This document shows, in pieces, positions 1 to 9,377 of a DNA stretch of 64,000 bases. Under the pieces are notes generated by a model. It searched no databases, was not told the DNA's origin, and saw only the letters and a list, made by a program, of their open reading frames with translations. A program made the translations under genes and the position numbers. Source of the stretch: Caulobacter sp. Root1455 (GTDB lineage: Bacteria; Pseudomonadota; Alphaproteobacteria; Caulobacterales; Caulobacteraceae); NCBI RefSeq assembly GCF_001426905.1, contig NZ_LMFQ01000024.1, positions 378,669 to 442,668 on the forward strand. Reading direction: 5' to 3'. Each line of letters begins with the position of its first letter. Position 1 is the first letter of the stretch.

Positions 1-1655
1 GTGAAGCCGATGAACAGGGCGTCGCGATAGTCCTGGGTGGTGCCGGTCTTGCCGTAGGCCTTCTGCCCCAGGCGCGCCGCCCGGCCGGTGCCCTCCTCGA
101 CCACCGCGCCCAGCAGGTCGTAGAGCGCCGCCCGCTCGGCGGCGTTCATGTCGGTCGTGGCGATCGGGGCGGCGCCCAAGGAAGCGGAACGGGGCCGGCC
201 GTAGGGCTGGACCGGCATCTTGCCCGAGGCGACGGCGGCATAGGCCCCGGTCAGCTCCAGCAGGCTGGTCTCGGCCGTGCCCAGGGCCAGGGTGGCGTCG
301 TCCTCGCGCAGCGGCGAGACGATCCCCAGGTCGCGCGCCGCCCGGACCACCGCCGGACCGCCCGCCTGCTGGTAGACCCGCGCGGCGATGACGTTGTTGG
401 ACTGGGCGAAGGCGTCGCGGATCGTCAGGTCGCGTCCGCCCCCGCCCTCGTAGTTGGCGGGCGTCCAGCCGCCGATCGTGACCGGATCGCCGATCACCAG
501 ATTGTCGGGCGTGGCCCCGTCGCGCAAGGCGGCCAGATAGACGAACAGCTTGAACGCGCTGCCGGGCTGGCGCTTGGCCTGGACGGCGCGGTTGAACGGG
601 GTCTGGCGATAGTTCGTGCCGCCCAGCATGGCCACCACCCGGCCGTCCGGACGCAGGGCGACCACGGCCACCTGCCCGACCCTGGCCTTGGCCGCGCCCT
701 TCATGTCTTTGGCCACGGCTCGTTCGACGATTCGCTGCAGGCGGCTGTCCAGGGTGGTGGGCACGCGCACCTCGCCGTAGCCCGGCCCGTCGAAGGCCGA
801 CTTGACCTGCGGCGAGATCCAGTCGGCGAAATAGCCGCCCACCGGCAGGTCGGCCCGGGTGGTGCGGACCACGACGTGCCCGGCCGCGTCGGCCTGCTGA
901 CGGGTGATCGCCTTGGTCTGCACCATGGCGTCCAGCACCAGCCGGGCCCGCGCGCCGGCCGCCTGGGGATGGTCGACCGGGTCCAGATCGACCGGCGCCT
1001 TGACCGTGCCGGCCAGCATCGCCGCCTCGCCGACCGACAGCTGCTCGGGCGGCTTGCCGAAATAGTGCCTCGCCGCCGCGCCCAGGCCGTAGACGCCGTC
1101 GCCGAAATAGATGCTGGAGAGATAGCGCGACAGGATCTCGTCCTTGGACAGCCGCAGCTCCAGCCACAGGGCGATCATCGCCTCCTGGCCCTTGCGGCGC
1201 AGGCTGCGCTCAGGCTTGAGGAAGGCGTTCTTGGCCAGTTGCTGGGTGATCGTGCTGCCGCCCTGCACGGTGCGATGGGCCTTGGCGTTGACCACCAGGG
1301 CCCGCGCCACGCCCCCGAAGTCGACGCCGATGTGATGGTAGAAACGGCGATCCTCGATCGCGATAAAGGCGGCCGGCACATGCTTGGGCAGCGCCTTGAT
1401 GACGACCGGCGCCTCCTTGTAGGCCCCGCGCCGGGCGAAGGGGCGGCCCTCGGCGTCCAGCAGGATCAGCGCCCGGTTGGGCAAGGGCTCCAGGGCCCGC
1501 GAGATCGGCAGGCTGGCGCCCAGCCAGACCAGCAGGACGGCCAGCGGCAGCAGCGCCCCGATCCCCGCCCCGAACCACAGCCGATGACGCACGACGAAGG
1601 CGCGCGCGGCGGTCCAGGCGGACGCCAGCCTTGCCTTCACATCCTGCGGAATCAT
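1..1655 (-). CDS. Class A penicillin-binding protein (PBP1A/1C-type transglycosylase-transpeptidase), 3' end cut by window edge
   Basis: Bifunctional peptidoglycan synthase that polymerises lipid II and cross-links peptides in the periplasm, anchored by an N-terminal membrane helix (about residues 25-47). The glycosyltransferase-51 motifs are visible: EDRRFYHHIG near 101, GGSTITQQLAKN near 132, then RRKGQE and KDEILSRYLSSIYFG. The transpeptidase triad is also present: SAFK with Ser366, SNN at 419 and KTG at 536. The ATG at 1655 is preceded by a GGAGG-like SD. 551 codons are visible and the reading frame is open at position 1, so the C-terminus is missing. The length and the short linker between domains fit a PBP1A/PBP1C-like enzyme; which of the Caulobacter paralogues it is cannot be decided. 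Confidence 0.9.
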   Translation of the reverse strand, partial: MIPQDVKARLASAWTAARAFVVRHRLWFGAGIGALLPLAVLLVWLGASLPISRALEPLPNRALILLDAEGRPFARRGAYKEAPVVIKALPKHVPAAFIAIEDRRFYHHIGVDFGGVARALVVNAKAHRTVQGGSTITQQLAKNAFLKPERSLRRKGQEAMIALWLELRLSKDEILSRYLSSIYFGDGVYGLGAAARHYFGKPPEQLSVGEAAMLAGTVKAPVDLDPVDHPQAAGARARLVLDAMVQTKAITRQQADAAGHVVVRTTRADLPVGGYFADWISPQVKSAFDGPGYGEVRVPTTLDSRLQRIVERAVAKDMKGAAKARVGQVAVVALRPDGRVVAMLGGTNYRQTPFNRAVQAKRQPGSAFKLFVYLAALRDGATPDNLVIGDPVTIGGWTPANYEGGGGRDLTIRDAFAQSNNVIAARVYQQAGGPAVVRAARDLGIVSPLREDDATLALGTAETSLLELTGAYAAVASGKMPVQPYGRPRSASLGAAPIATTDMNAAERAALYDLLGAVVEEGTGRAARLGQKAYGKTGTTQDYRDALFIGF

Positions 1656-1777
1656 CAGCGACGCGCCTCCGCGACCTCAACGCCGCTCAAGCTTGCATAA
1701 CGGCCCAGGAGGATCGGGGTTCACCGTGTCAGGACATTGACCGCGAGAACGACCCCCAACCTACGCACCCCTCCCGT

Positions 1778-1885
1778 TGTCATCCCGGCCGTAGCGAAGC
1801 GAAGAGCCGCGACCCAGGGGAACCGCACCGCATTCGCCCAGTCCCCTGGGTCCCGGACAGCCTCTGCGAGGCTTCCGGGATGACA
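1778..1885. repeat. Palindromic intergenic repeat (REP-like)
   Basis: The outer arms TGTCATCCCGG and CCGGGATGACA are inverted, and the inner arms GACCCAGGGGA and TCCCCTGGGTC are also inverted. This makes one long hairpin between the PBP gene and the HWE kinase. It resembles the CATCCCGG-type intergenic palindromes scattered in Caulobacter and other alphaproteobacteria; another relative is at 33851-33977. Confidence 0.6.
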
Positions 1886-1916
1886 CCGAAATTGGGCTTA
1901 AGGTCTGGAGCGCCGG

Positions 1917-2957
1917 CTAGGCCAACTGCATGAAGGCGTCGACCCGGTTCAGGGCCGCCAACGACGCATGGATGCGGCAGCGCAGCCCTTCGGGTCGATA
2001 GTCGAGGTCCACCTCGCCGCCCAGCTCGTTGGGCAGGGCCAGTTCGACGATCCGCGAGCCGAAGCCTCGCCGCTCGGGCGGACGGACAGGCGGGCCGCCC
2101 TGCTCGGTCCAGGAGATGTTCAGCTGGTCGCCCCCCGACACCGACCAGCCGATGTCGACCTGTCCGCTGGCGACCGACAGGGCCCCGTACTTCAGGGCGT
2201 TGATCGCCAGTTCGTGGAAGGCCAGGGCCAGCACGACGGCCGGCTTGGGCGAGATCATCAGGTCGTCGCCGGTGATGGTCAGCTGCCCTGGATTGTTGCG
2301 ATAGGGGGTGACCGAGCCGTCGATGATCTGGCGCAGGCTGGCGGCCGACCAGTTCTCGTCGGTCAGCACGTTGTGGGTGGCGGCGATCGCCATCAGCCGC
2401 CCTTCGAGCGCGCCGCGCACCGCCACGTCGACGCCGGCGTTGCGCAGCGACTGGCTGGCGATCGACTGGATGGTGGCCAGGGTGTTCTTCACCCGGTGGT
2501 TCAGCTCGTTGACCAGCAGCTGCCGATGCGCCTCGGCGCGCACTTCGCCGGTGACGTCGCGCGAGGTGGCCAGCACCCGGATCACCCGGCCTTCGTCGAG
2601 GATCGGCGACACGGTGGTGTCCCACCAGCGCGGGTCGCCCTTGGCGGTGGGGCAAGGGGCGCGGAAGGCGGCGGCCTCGCCCGCCATGGCCGTGCGCAGG
2701 GCCAGCTCGACGCTGGTCCGGCTTTCGGGCGGCCACAGGTCGGGCCAGTACCGGCTGCGATTGCGGCTGTCGAAGTCCTCGATCTCGAACAGCGCCTGGC
2801 CCCGGGCGTTCATATATTCGACGAAGCCCTCCGGACTGATCACCCGGATGCAGTCGCGACTGGCTTCCACGATGCTGAGGAAATACGCGCCCGCCCCTTC
2901 CAGAACGGCCTTGTCCGATCCCTCGTCCGACACCAGGGTCTCCTTGCTCCAGCCCAT
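1917..2957 (-). CDS. PAS-domain sensor histidine kinase, HWE/HisKA_2 family
   Basis: Soluble signalling kinase with no membrane segment. An N-terminal PAS domain (about residues 20-140, beginning around FLSIVEASRDCIRVISPEG) is followed by an HWE-type dimerisation box, ELNHRVKNTLATIQSIA, whose His is the expected phosphoacceptor. A degenerate HATPase then carries the HWE-like LAFHELAINALKYGAL N-box and a GFGSRIVE G-box. There is no receiver domain, so the partner response regulator is elsewhere. HWE kinases in alphaproteobacteria often feed light or general-stress pathways, but nothing here proves that. The start is uncertain: ATG 2957 gives a family-like N-terminus, while GTG 3032 would add 25 residues and begin 8 bases after the stop of the upstream small gene. 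Neither has a strong SD. Confidence 0.85.
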   Translation of the reverse strand: MGWSKETLVSDEGSDKAVLEGAGAYFLSIVEASRDCIRVISPEGFVEYMNARGQALFEIEDFDSRNRSRYWPDLWPPESRTSVELALRTAMAGEAAAFRAPCPTAKGDPRWWDTTVSPILDEGRVIRVLATSRDVTGEVRAEAHRQLLVNELNHRVKNTLATIQSIASQSLRNAGVDVAVRGALEGRLMAIAATHNVLTDENWSAASLRQIIDGSVTPYRNNPGQLTITGDDLMISPKPAVVLALAFHELAINALKYGALSVASGQVDIGWSVSGGDQLNISWTEQGGPPVRPPERRGFGSRIVELALPNELGGEVDLDYRPEGLRCRIHASLAALNRVDAFMQLA

Positions 2958-3040
2958 GTTCACCGAGCCGCGCAGCAATTCAAGCGATGCGTGTATTTTT
3001 GGGAGAGGTTTGCGAGGAAAGTCGCGATCCACGCTCCGGG

Positions 3041-3229
3041 CTAGCCGGGCTGACCTGGCTGACCGGGCTGATCTTCACGGCTGGCTTCCAGCATGCCGAC
3101 CAGGGCGGCCGACAGGCGCGAGGTCTGAGCCATGCGACGCAGCGCCTCGCGGGCGTGTTCGCTGTCGGCGAGCTCGGCTTGCCGCTCAAGACGCTCGGCT
3201 TCGTTCAGATGATCGAGTTGGCTGGGCAT
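3041..3229 (-). CDS. Small hypothetical protein upstream of HWE kinase
   Basis: 62 codons, rich in Glu, Arg and Ala and predicted helical (ERLERQAELADSEHAREALRR), ending in a DQPGQPGQPG tail encoded by a short tandem DNA repeat. It reads into the HWE kinase and is probably co-transcribed with it. The amphipathic composition and position are typical of real small alphaproteobacterial proteins, and the frame uses GC-rich third positions. No function is recognised. There is no strong SD before the ATG, so it could be spurious. Confidence 0.45.
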   Translation of the reverse strand: MPSQLDHLNEAERLERQAELADSEHAREALRRMAQTSRLSAALVGMLEASREDQPGQPGQPG

Positions 3230-3341
3230 GGTGAATATTTACGGGAGATGAACGAACCCATCCATGTGACCGCTGGTCGCAGAACGGTGTAACCCCACGT
3301 AAAATCAACCGCTTATCGCGTTACCGGTCCCAAAACTGAAA

Positions 3342-3395
3342 ACGGCCCCGGGTCATTCCTGACCCGGGGCCGTCGTCCTGTTCCCCAACAGGACG
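3342..3395 (-). terminator. Rho-independent terminator plus second hairpin, - strand orientation
   Basis: A perfect 14-bp stem with a 4-base loop (arms 3342-3355 and 3360-3373) is followed on the - strand by UUUCAGUUUU. A second perfect 9-bp hairpin with a GGGG loop on that strand (3374-3382 with 3387-3395) lies immediately upstream. No protein gene ends here on the - strand, so it may end a small RNA transcribed from about 3490 leftward. The rest of the 3230-3746 intergenic region shows no convincing gene; an AT-richer patch at 3510-3580 could be a promoter. Confidence 0.55.
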
Positions 3396-3746
3396 GCGTC
3401 GCGCGCTACCAAACCCGGCGCGGCGGCGTCGCCTCAAAAACCGATGGCCTGTTCTCCCCCACCCCGCGTGTTCCCACAACGTGGCGGCCTGTCGCAGGAT
3501 GATGACTCGGCGTCATATAACAAAGCTATACCAAAACCTCTGGCCAAGTCATGACACCGGTATCATAACTAGCCTCAACACCGCGCCGGCCCAACGGCGA
3601 CGGGGGTTTCGGCAAGGACCGACCGGGAGGACGACCAGGAACGCGGGGGGTTGGAAGGCCCCTCCGGCTCCTCTCCCAGCCGCCAAGCCGCGTCCTTGCG
3701 TCGCGGGAGGTTACGACGCGCAAGTCCCTGGGAGAGTATCCTCGCC

Positions 3747-5390
3747 ATGCCGCTTAGCCCCCTCACCCGCCGCCGCCTGCTGGCGACGACCACCGCCACC
3801 TTCGCCGTCGCCGCGGCCATGGCCCCGCTGAAGGCCCTGGCCCAGGGCGCCGCGCCGTCCAAGGACCAGGTCCTGGCGACGATGAAGAAGGCCACCACCT
3901 TCATGGCCGAGAAGGCCGCCTACGAAGGCGGCTATGTCTGGAGCTACCTGCCCGACTTCTCGCGGCGGTTCGGCGAGATGGAAGCCTTCCCGACCATGAT
4001 CTGGGTCCAGCCGCCCGGCACGGCGACCATGGGCCACCTGTTCCTCGACGCCTATCACGCCACCGGTGACGAATATTACTACGAGGCGGCCAAGAAAGCG
4101 GCCGGCGCCCTGATCAAGATCCAGCACCCGGCGGGCGGCTGGAACTACATGGGCGATCTGGCCGGGCCGGAATCGCTGAAGAAGTGGTACGACACCATCG
4201 GCAAGAACGGCTGGCGGCTAGAGGAATTCCAGCACTACTACGGCAACGCCACGTTCGACGACGAAGGCACCGCCGAGAGCTGCCAGCTGATGCTGCGCAT
4301 CTATCTGGAAAAGAAGGACAAAGCCTTCAAGCCGGCGCTTGAGAAGGCCATCCAGTTCGTCCTCGACGCCCAGTATCCGAACGGCGGCTGGCCCCAGCGC
4401 TTCCCGCTGTCGGGCGGTTTCGAGAACAAGGGCCACCCCGACTACACCGGCTACATCACGTTCAACGACGGCGTGGTCGACGAGAACATCAAGTTCCTGA
4501 TCATGGTCTGGCAGACCCTGGGCGACAAACGCGTGCTGGACCCGATCAAGCGCGCCATGGACATCTACATCGCCGCCCACCAGCCGATGCCGCAGCCGGG
4601 CTGGGGCCTGCAGCACACCGTCGCCGACCTCAAGCCGGCCGGCGCGCGCACCTACGAGCCCAAGGCCTTCGCCAGCCACACCACGGCCGGCAACCTCGAA
4701 AACCTGATGGACTACTACCAGCTGACGGGCGACCCGAAGTACCTGGACCGCATCCCCGAGACCATCGACTGGCTGGCCGGCCTGAAGCTCGACGACAAGA
4801 TCGCCCCCGGCAAGCCGCGTTATCCGACCTTCATCGAGATCGGCACCAACGAGCCGCTGTACGTGCACCGTCGGGGCTCCAACGTGTTCAACGGCGAGTA
4901 CTTCATCGACAAGCACTGGGAAAACACCATCGTCCACTACTCGTCGTTCCGCGCGGTCGCGATCGACAAGCTGCGCAAGCGCTACGAGACCCTGAAGGCC
5001 ACACCGCCCGAAGTGGTCAGCAAGGACTCGCCGCTGAAGGTGAAGGGCGGCAGCCGCCCGCTGCCGCGCTACTTCACCACCAAGAGCATCTCGGTGTCCG
5101 ACCTGAACGTCGGCGCCCTGAAGACCAGCGACAAGACCACCGACGCCGAGGCCGCCAAGCTGATGGCCCAGCTGAACGCCGAGGGCTGGTGGCCCACCGA
5201 GATGAAGGCGGTCAGCAACCCCTATATCGGCGACGGCTCGACGACCGTGACCCCGGGCGAGTTCTCGATGACCCGCGTCGGCGACCCCACCGACACCTCG
5301 CCCTACATCGCCGACGTGCCCAAGCTGGGCATCTCGACGGGCGCCTATATCGAGAACATGGCGGCGTTGATCCGCTATGTGACGGCGTAG
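3747..5390 (+). CDS. Tat-exported pectate lyase family protein (PL10-type)
   Basis: 547-residue putative polysaccharide lyase acting outside the cytoplasm on pectate-like substrate. The N-terminus has a twin-arginine signal (LTRRRLLATTTATFAVAAAM, ending ALAQG). Family PL10 hallmarks are seen: NGGWPQRFP, followed by YITFNDG, and a later SHTTAGNLENL helix typical of alpha/alpha-toroid lyases. The ATG at 3747 follows a GGGAGAG SD at good spacing; an upstream in-frame ATG at 3651 would add 32 residues before the Tat signal and is rejected. The protein is longer than a bare PL10 catalytic domain, with about 130 extra C-terminal residues. It appears monocistronic, with a hairpin just downstream. 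Substrate specificity is inferred. Confidence 0.75.
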   Translation: MPLSPLTRRRLLATTTATFAVAAAMAPLKALAQGAAPSKDQVLATMKKATTFMAEKAAYEGGYVWSYLPDFSRRFGEMEAFPTMIWVQPPGTATMGHLFLDAYHATGDEYYYEAAKKAAGALIKIQHPAGGWNYMGDLAGPESLKKWYDTIGKNGWRLEEFQHYYGNATFDDEGTAESCQLMLRIYLEKKDKAFKPALEKAIQFVLDAQYPNGGWPQRFPLSGGFENKGHPDYTGYITFNDGVVDENIKFLIMVWQTLGDKRVLDPIKRAMDIYIAAHQPMPQPGWGLQHTVADLKPAGARTYEPKAFASHTTAGNLENLMDYYQLTGDPKYLDRIPETIDWLAGLKLDDKIAPGKPRYPTFIEIGTNEPLYVHRRGSNVFNGEYFIDKHWENTIVHYSSFRAVAIDKLRKRYETLKATPPEVVSKDSPLKVKGGSRPLPRYFTTKSISVSDLNVGALKTSDKTTDAEAAKLMAQLNAEGWWPTEMKAVSNPYIGDGSTTVTPGEFSMTRVGDPTDTSPYIADVPKLGISTGAYIENMAALIRYVTA

Positions 5391-5398
5391 ACGCGATC

Positions 5399-5430
5399 GG
5401 GGACACGCGGGATCGCGCGCGTGTCCCCTT
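5399..5430 (+). terminator. Hairpin after pectate lyase gene
   Basis: Inverted arms GGGGACACGCG (5399-5409) and CGCGTGTCCCC (5418-5428) with a short loop, 8 bases after the lyase stop. The T-tract is weak (TT then CC), so termination strength is uncertain. Confidence 0.5.
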
Positions 5431-5552
5431 CCGCCCAGGCCCGCCGATCCACGACGAAATTGTCGCACATCGGATCAATCGGGACCGTTGAGAGCAGATT
5501 CCTAAACGTTTGGCGCTAGATCGACCGTGTAACGCGGGAGGCGCCACCGCCC

Positions 5553-7241
5553 ATGCTGAACAGGCTAGACATACTGGACGAGCGGGTCGACGAGGTCGCC
5601 GCGGCCAGCCGGCGCACGCGCCCGCGGCGCCTGATCATGGCCGTGTTCATCACCGGCTTCCTGGTTTTCAACCTGGGGCTTCGCATCGCCTTCCTGTGGT
5701 TCGCCGCGGCGCTGTTGGCCGACTTCTATGGCGTGGCCGTCACCCGGCTGGCGGAACGACGGGGAGCCGGGCCCAAAGTGCGTCGCGCCGGCTACGTCTC
5801 GGCCGTGATGGTGATGGTCGGCGTCTGGACGTCCCTGGCCGTGGTGCTTTGGCTCTCCGACCATCCGGCCCTGCGCTTCGCCGCCATCTGCCTGACCGCT
5901 GGACAGCTGATCCACGCCCAGGCGGTGACCTTCCGTTCGCCCACGGTGTTCGCGCTCGACGCTGGCGTTCCGGCCCTGGCCCTGGCCGGCATGCCGCTTC
6001 TGCTGGGCGGCTACAGCGGCTGGTCGATCCTGACCGTGCTGATCGCCGTGGCGCTGGTGATGCTCTACGTGGTCTCCAGCGCGGCCGTGAACGCCCGCCG
6101 GGTCGACGCCCTCGAGGCGGCCGAGCGCGCCGCCATGTCGGCCAGCGCCGCCAAGTCGATGTTCCTGGCCACCATGAGCCACGAACTGCGCACGCCGATG
6201 AACGGCGTCCTGGGCATGGCCCACGCCCTGAGCGCCGGTCCCCTCAACGACCAGCAGGCCCGTCAGGTCGACATGTTGATCCGGTCGGGCGAAGGCCTGA
6301 TGACCATCCTCAACGACGTGCTCGACGTCTCCAAGATCGAGGCCGGCAAGCTTGAGCTGGAAAGCCTGGCGTTCAACATCCGCGGTCTGGTCGACGAGGC
6401 GGCCAGCCTGTGGACCCAGGCGGCGCAGGCCAAGGACGTGCGGCTGGTCTGCGTGGTGGATCCGCTGGCCCCGACCTGGGTCATCGGCGACCCGACCCGG
6501 CTGCGGCAGATCCTGACCAACCTGATCTCCAATGCCCTGAAGTTCACGGCCAGCGGCACGGTGACCGTGCGGGTCGGCCCCGCCGGCGCGGCCTTCCTGG
6601 AGATCCAGGTCGTCGACACCGGCATCGGCATGTCGACCGAGCAGCAGTCGCGCCTGTTCCAGACCTTTTCCCAGGCCGACGCCTCGATCACCCGCCGGTT
6701 CGGCGGCACGGGGCTGGGCCTGGCGATCTGCAAGCAGCTGACCGAGCTGATGGGCGGGGCCATCACCGTGCGCAGCGCGCCGGGCGAGGGCTCGGCCTTC
6801 ACCGTGGCCCTGCCGCTCCCGGCCGCCGCCGCGCCGCGGACCGCGCCGGCGTCGCCCAGCAACGGCATCACCGGGCTGCGGGTGCTGGTCGCCGACGACA
6901 ACCGCATCAACCAGCTTGTGGCGCGCACCATCCTGGAGGCCGCCGGCGCCCTGGTCGAGGTCGCCGACAACGGCCGCCACGCCTTGGAACGCCTGGCCGA
7001 ACAGGTCTTCGACGCGGTGCTGATGGACGTGCACATGCCGGACATGGACGGGCTGGAAGCGCTTCGGCGGGTCCGGGCCGGGGCGGCGGGCGCGGGGGAC
7101 ATTCCGGTCATCGCCCTGACCGCCGACGTCATGCACGGCGACGAGGGCGACCTGCTGGCCTGCGGCTTCGACGCGGTCCAACCCAAGCCGATCCGCCCCG
7201 CCGACCTGGTGCGCGCGATCGCCGAGGCCTGCGCGGCCTAG
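5553..7241 (+). CDS. Membrane hybrid histidine kinase with C-terminal receiver
   Basis: 562-residue sensor. Six or so hydrophobic helices between residues 28 and 185 form an uncharacterised membrane sensor. A HisKA box MSHELRTPMNGVLGM follows with phosphoacceptor His210, then HATPase boxes (NLISNALKFT, DTGIGM, RFGGTGLGLAIC) and a receiver domain (VLVADDNRINQL, phosphorylatable Asp492 in MDVHMPDMDG, ALTADV). The kinase therefore probably passes phosphate internally before an Hpt protein encoded elsewhere. There is a GGGAGG-like SD before the ATG. Its stop codon overlaps, on the opposite strand, the stop of the acetyltransferase. The signal sensed cannot be read from sequence. Confidence 0.9.
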   Translation: MLNRLDILDERVDEVAAASRRTRPRRLIMAVFITGFLVFNLGLRIAFLWFAAALLADFYGVAVTRLAERRGAGPKVRRAGYVSAVMVMVGVWTSLAVVLWLSDHPALRFAAICLTAGQLIHAQAVTFRSPTVFALDAGVPALALAGMPLLLGGYSGWSILTVLIAVALVMLYVVSSAAVNARRVDALEAAERAAMSASAAKSMFLATMSHELRTPMNGVLGMAHALSAGPLNDQQARQVDMLIRSGEGLMTILNDVLDVSKIEAGKLELESLAFNIRGLVDEAASLWTQAAQAKDVRLVCVVDPLAPTWVIGDPTRLRQILTNLISNALKFTASGTVTVRVGPAGAAFLEIQVVDTGIGMSTEQQSRLFQTFSQADASITRRFGGTGLGLAICKQLTELMGGAITVRSAPGEGSAFTVALPLPAAAAPRTAPASPSNGITGLRVLVADDNRINQLVARTILEAAGALVEVADNGRHALERLAEQVFDAVLMDVHMPDMDGLEALRRVRAGAAGAGDIPVIALTADVMHGDEGDLLACGFDAVQPKPIRPADLVRAIAEACAA

Positions 7242-7663
7242 ATGAGCGTCTTGCGCATGAACCAGCGCGGATAGAACGGCGCCGGCCCCTCCATCTCCCC
7301 GAAGACCTCGAACCCCAGGCGTTCATAGAACGGCCGGGCCTGGAAGGCGTAGGTGTCCAGCCACATCAGGTGGCAGCCGCGCGCCCGCGCCTCGGCCTCG
7401 GCGCGGGTCATCAGGTTGGTCCCGACACCCGTCCCGCGCAGGGTCTCCGGCACCACGATCATATCGACATAGAACGCGCCCCACCGCGACTGCGCCCACA
7501 GGCCGCCCAGCACGGCCGCCTCGCCCGGCGCGGAGATCAGCAGGGCGAAGTCGCGGTTGTCGGGCGGACCGACGGCCTTGCCGGTGAAGGCGCGCAGCAC
7601 GGCCAGGCCCTGCTGGTAGGAATCCAGCGACGGCTGGTCGGTCTGGCGGATCTCGAACGGCAT
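7238..7663 (-). CDS. GNAT family N-acetyltransferase
   Basis: 141-residue single-domain acyl-CoA N-acyltransferase. The acetyl-CoA binding motif A is visible as VDMIVVPETLRGTGVGTNLMTRAEAEARARG (the RGTGVG loop at about residues 84-89), followed by the C-terminal QARPFYERLGFEVFG motif typical of GNATs acting on small molecules or antibiotics. The length is normal. It is convergent with the hybrid kinase, with the two stop codons overlapping. Substrate unknown. Confidence 0.85.
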   Translation of the reverse strand: MPFEIRQTDQPSLDSYQQGLAVLRAFTGKAVGPPDNRDFALLISAPGEAAVLGGLWAQSRWGAFYVDMIVVPETLRGTGVGTNLMTRAEAEARARGCHLMWLDTYAFQARPFYERLGFEVFGEMEGPAPFYPRWFMRKTLI

Positions 7664-7785
7664 GGCTTACCTTCGCCCGCGTCGTCGCGGCCGTGAAGAC
7701 GTTGCGTGCGGAACCCGACTTTGGAACCCGTCGCGCGGCCGGAGCGCTTTTTCCGGGTCGGATAAACAGCAGACTCGTGTGCGTC

Positions 7786-7917
7786 ATGGCCCTCAAGGCC
7801 TTCATTTCCCTCGCCGTTCTGGCCGCCGTCCTGGTTGGACTGCTGATGCCCGTGCCCGGCCACCGCAAGGCCGAGGCCACCCAGTCGCGGATCGAGACGA
7901 TCGACATCAACAACTAG
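7786..7917 (+). CDS. Small secreted or membrane hypothetical protein, 43 aa
   Basis: Starts with a hydrophobic helix (about residues 5-21, FISLAVLAAVLVGLLMPVPG) followed by a short polar tail ending IDINN. This suits a small periplasmic or inner-membrane peptide. The ATG at 7786 is preferred over an upstream in-frame ATG at 7693 because that extension is Arg-rich and not hydrophobic. A possible EcfG-like promoter (GGAAC at 7723-7727, 17 bases, then CGCT instead of CGTT) lies about 40 bases upstream. Function unknown. Confidence 0.45.
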   Translation: MALKAFISLAVLAAVLVGLLMPVPGHRKAEATQSRIETIDINN

Positions 7918-7981
7918 GATCCCTTGATCCTCCCGTCGGGCCGATTAGGCTGCCTTCAAACAACTGTTTGCAGGACCCGCC

Positions 7982-9184
<1,203 letters not shown>

Positions 9185-9192
9185 TCGGCGCG

Positions 9193-9297
9193 GTGCGTCC
9201 TTCGAGGCCCGCTGCGCGGGCGCCTCGGGATGAGGAGCGTTTGCGCTGAATTCCTCATCCTGAGGTGCGAGGCGTAGCCGAGCCTCGAAGGACGCAC
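9193..9297. repeat. Palindromic intergenic repeat (GTGCGTCCTTCGAGGC type)
   Basis: The outer arms GTGCGTCCTTCGAGGC and GCCTCGAAGGACGCAC are perfect inverted repeats, and the inner arms CTCGGGATGAGGA and TCCTCATCCTGAG form a second inverted pair. It is a long cruciform-capable element between two + strand genes, of a kind common in alphaproteobacterial intergenic DNA. Confidence 0.65.
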
Positions 9298-9377
9298 TGG
9301 ACCCGCCGTACCGCGCCGCAGCGTGACCCCGCCCCGGAATCGTCCATGATCCCCGCTCCGCACCGCTGGAGCCGCCC

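Noticed and set aside
876..1700. 274-codon + strand frame
   Set aside because: Shadow of the penicillin-binding protein gene; all family motifs are on the - strand.
3332..3500. SRP RNA, 6S RNA or tmRNA in the gap
   Set aside because: The conserved GGAAGCAGCC-type loop, 6S bubble and tmRNA tag or T-arm sequences are absent; only an unclassified small RNA remains possible.
3747..5390. Alternative view that the PL10-like protein is a glycoside hydrolase or sphingolipid gene
   Set aside because: The GGWPQ...YITFND pattern and Tat signal favour pectate lyase, and the gene is 8 kb from the lipid locus.
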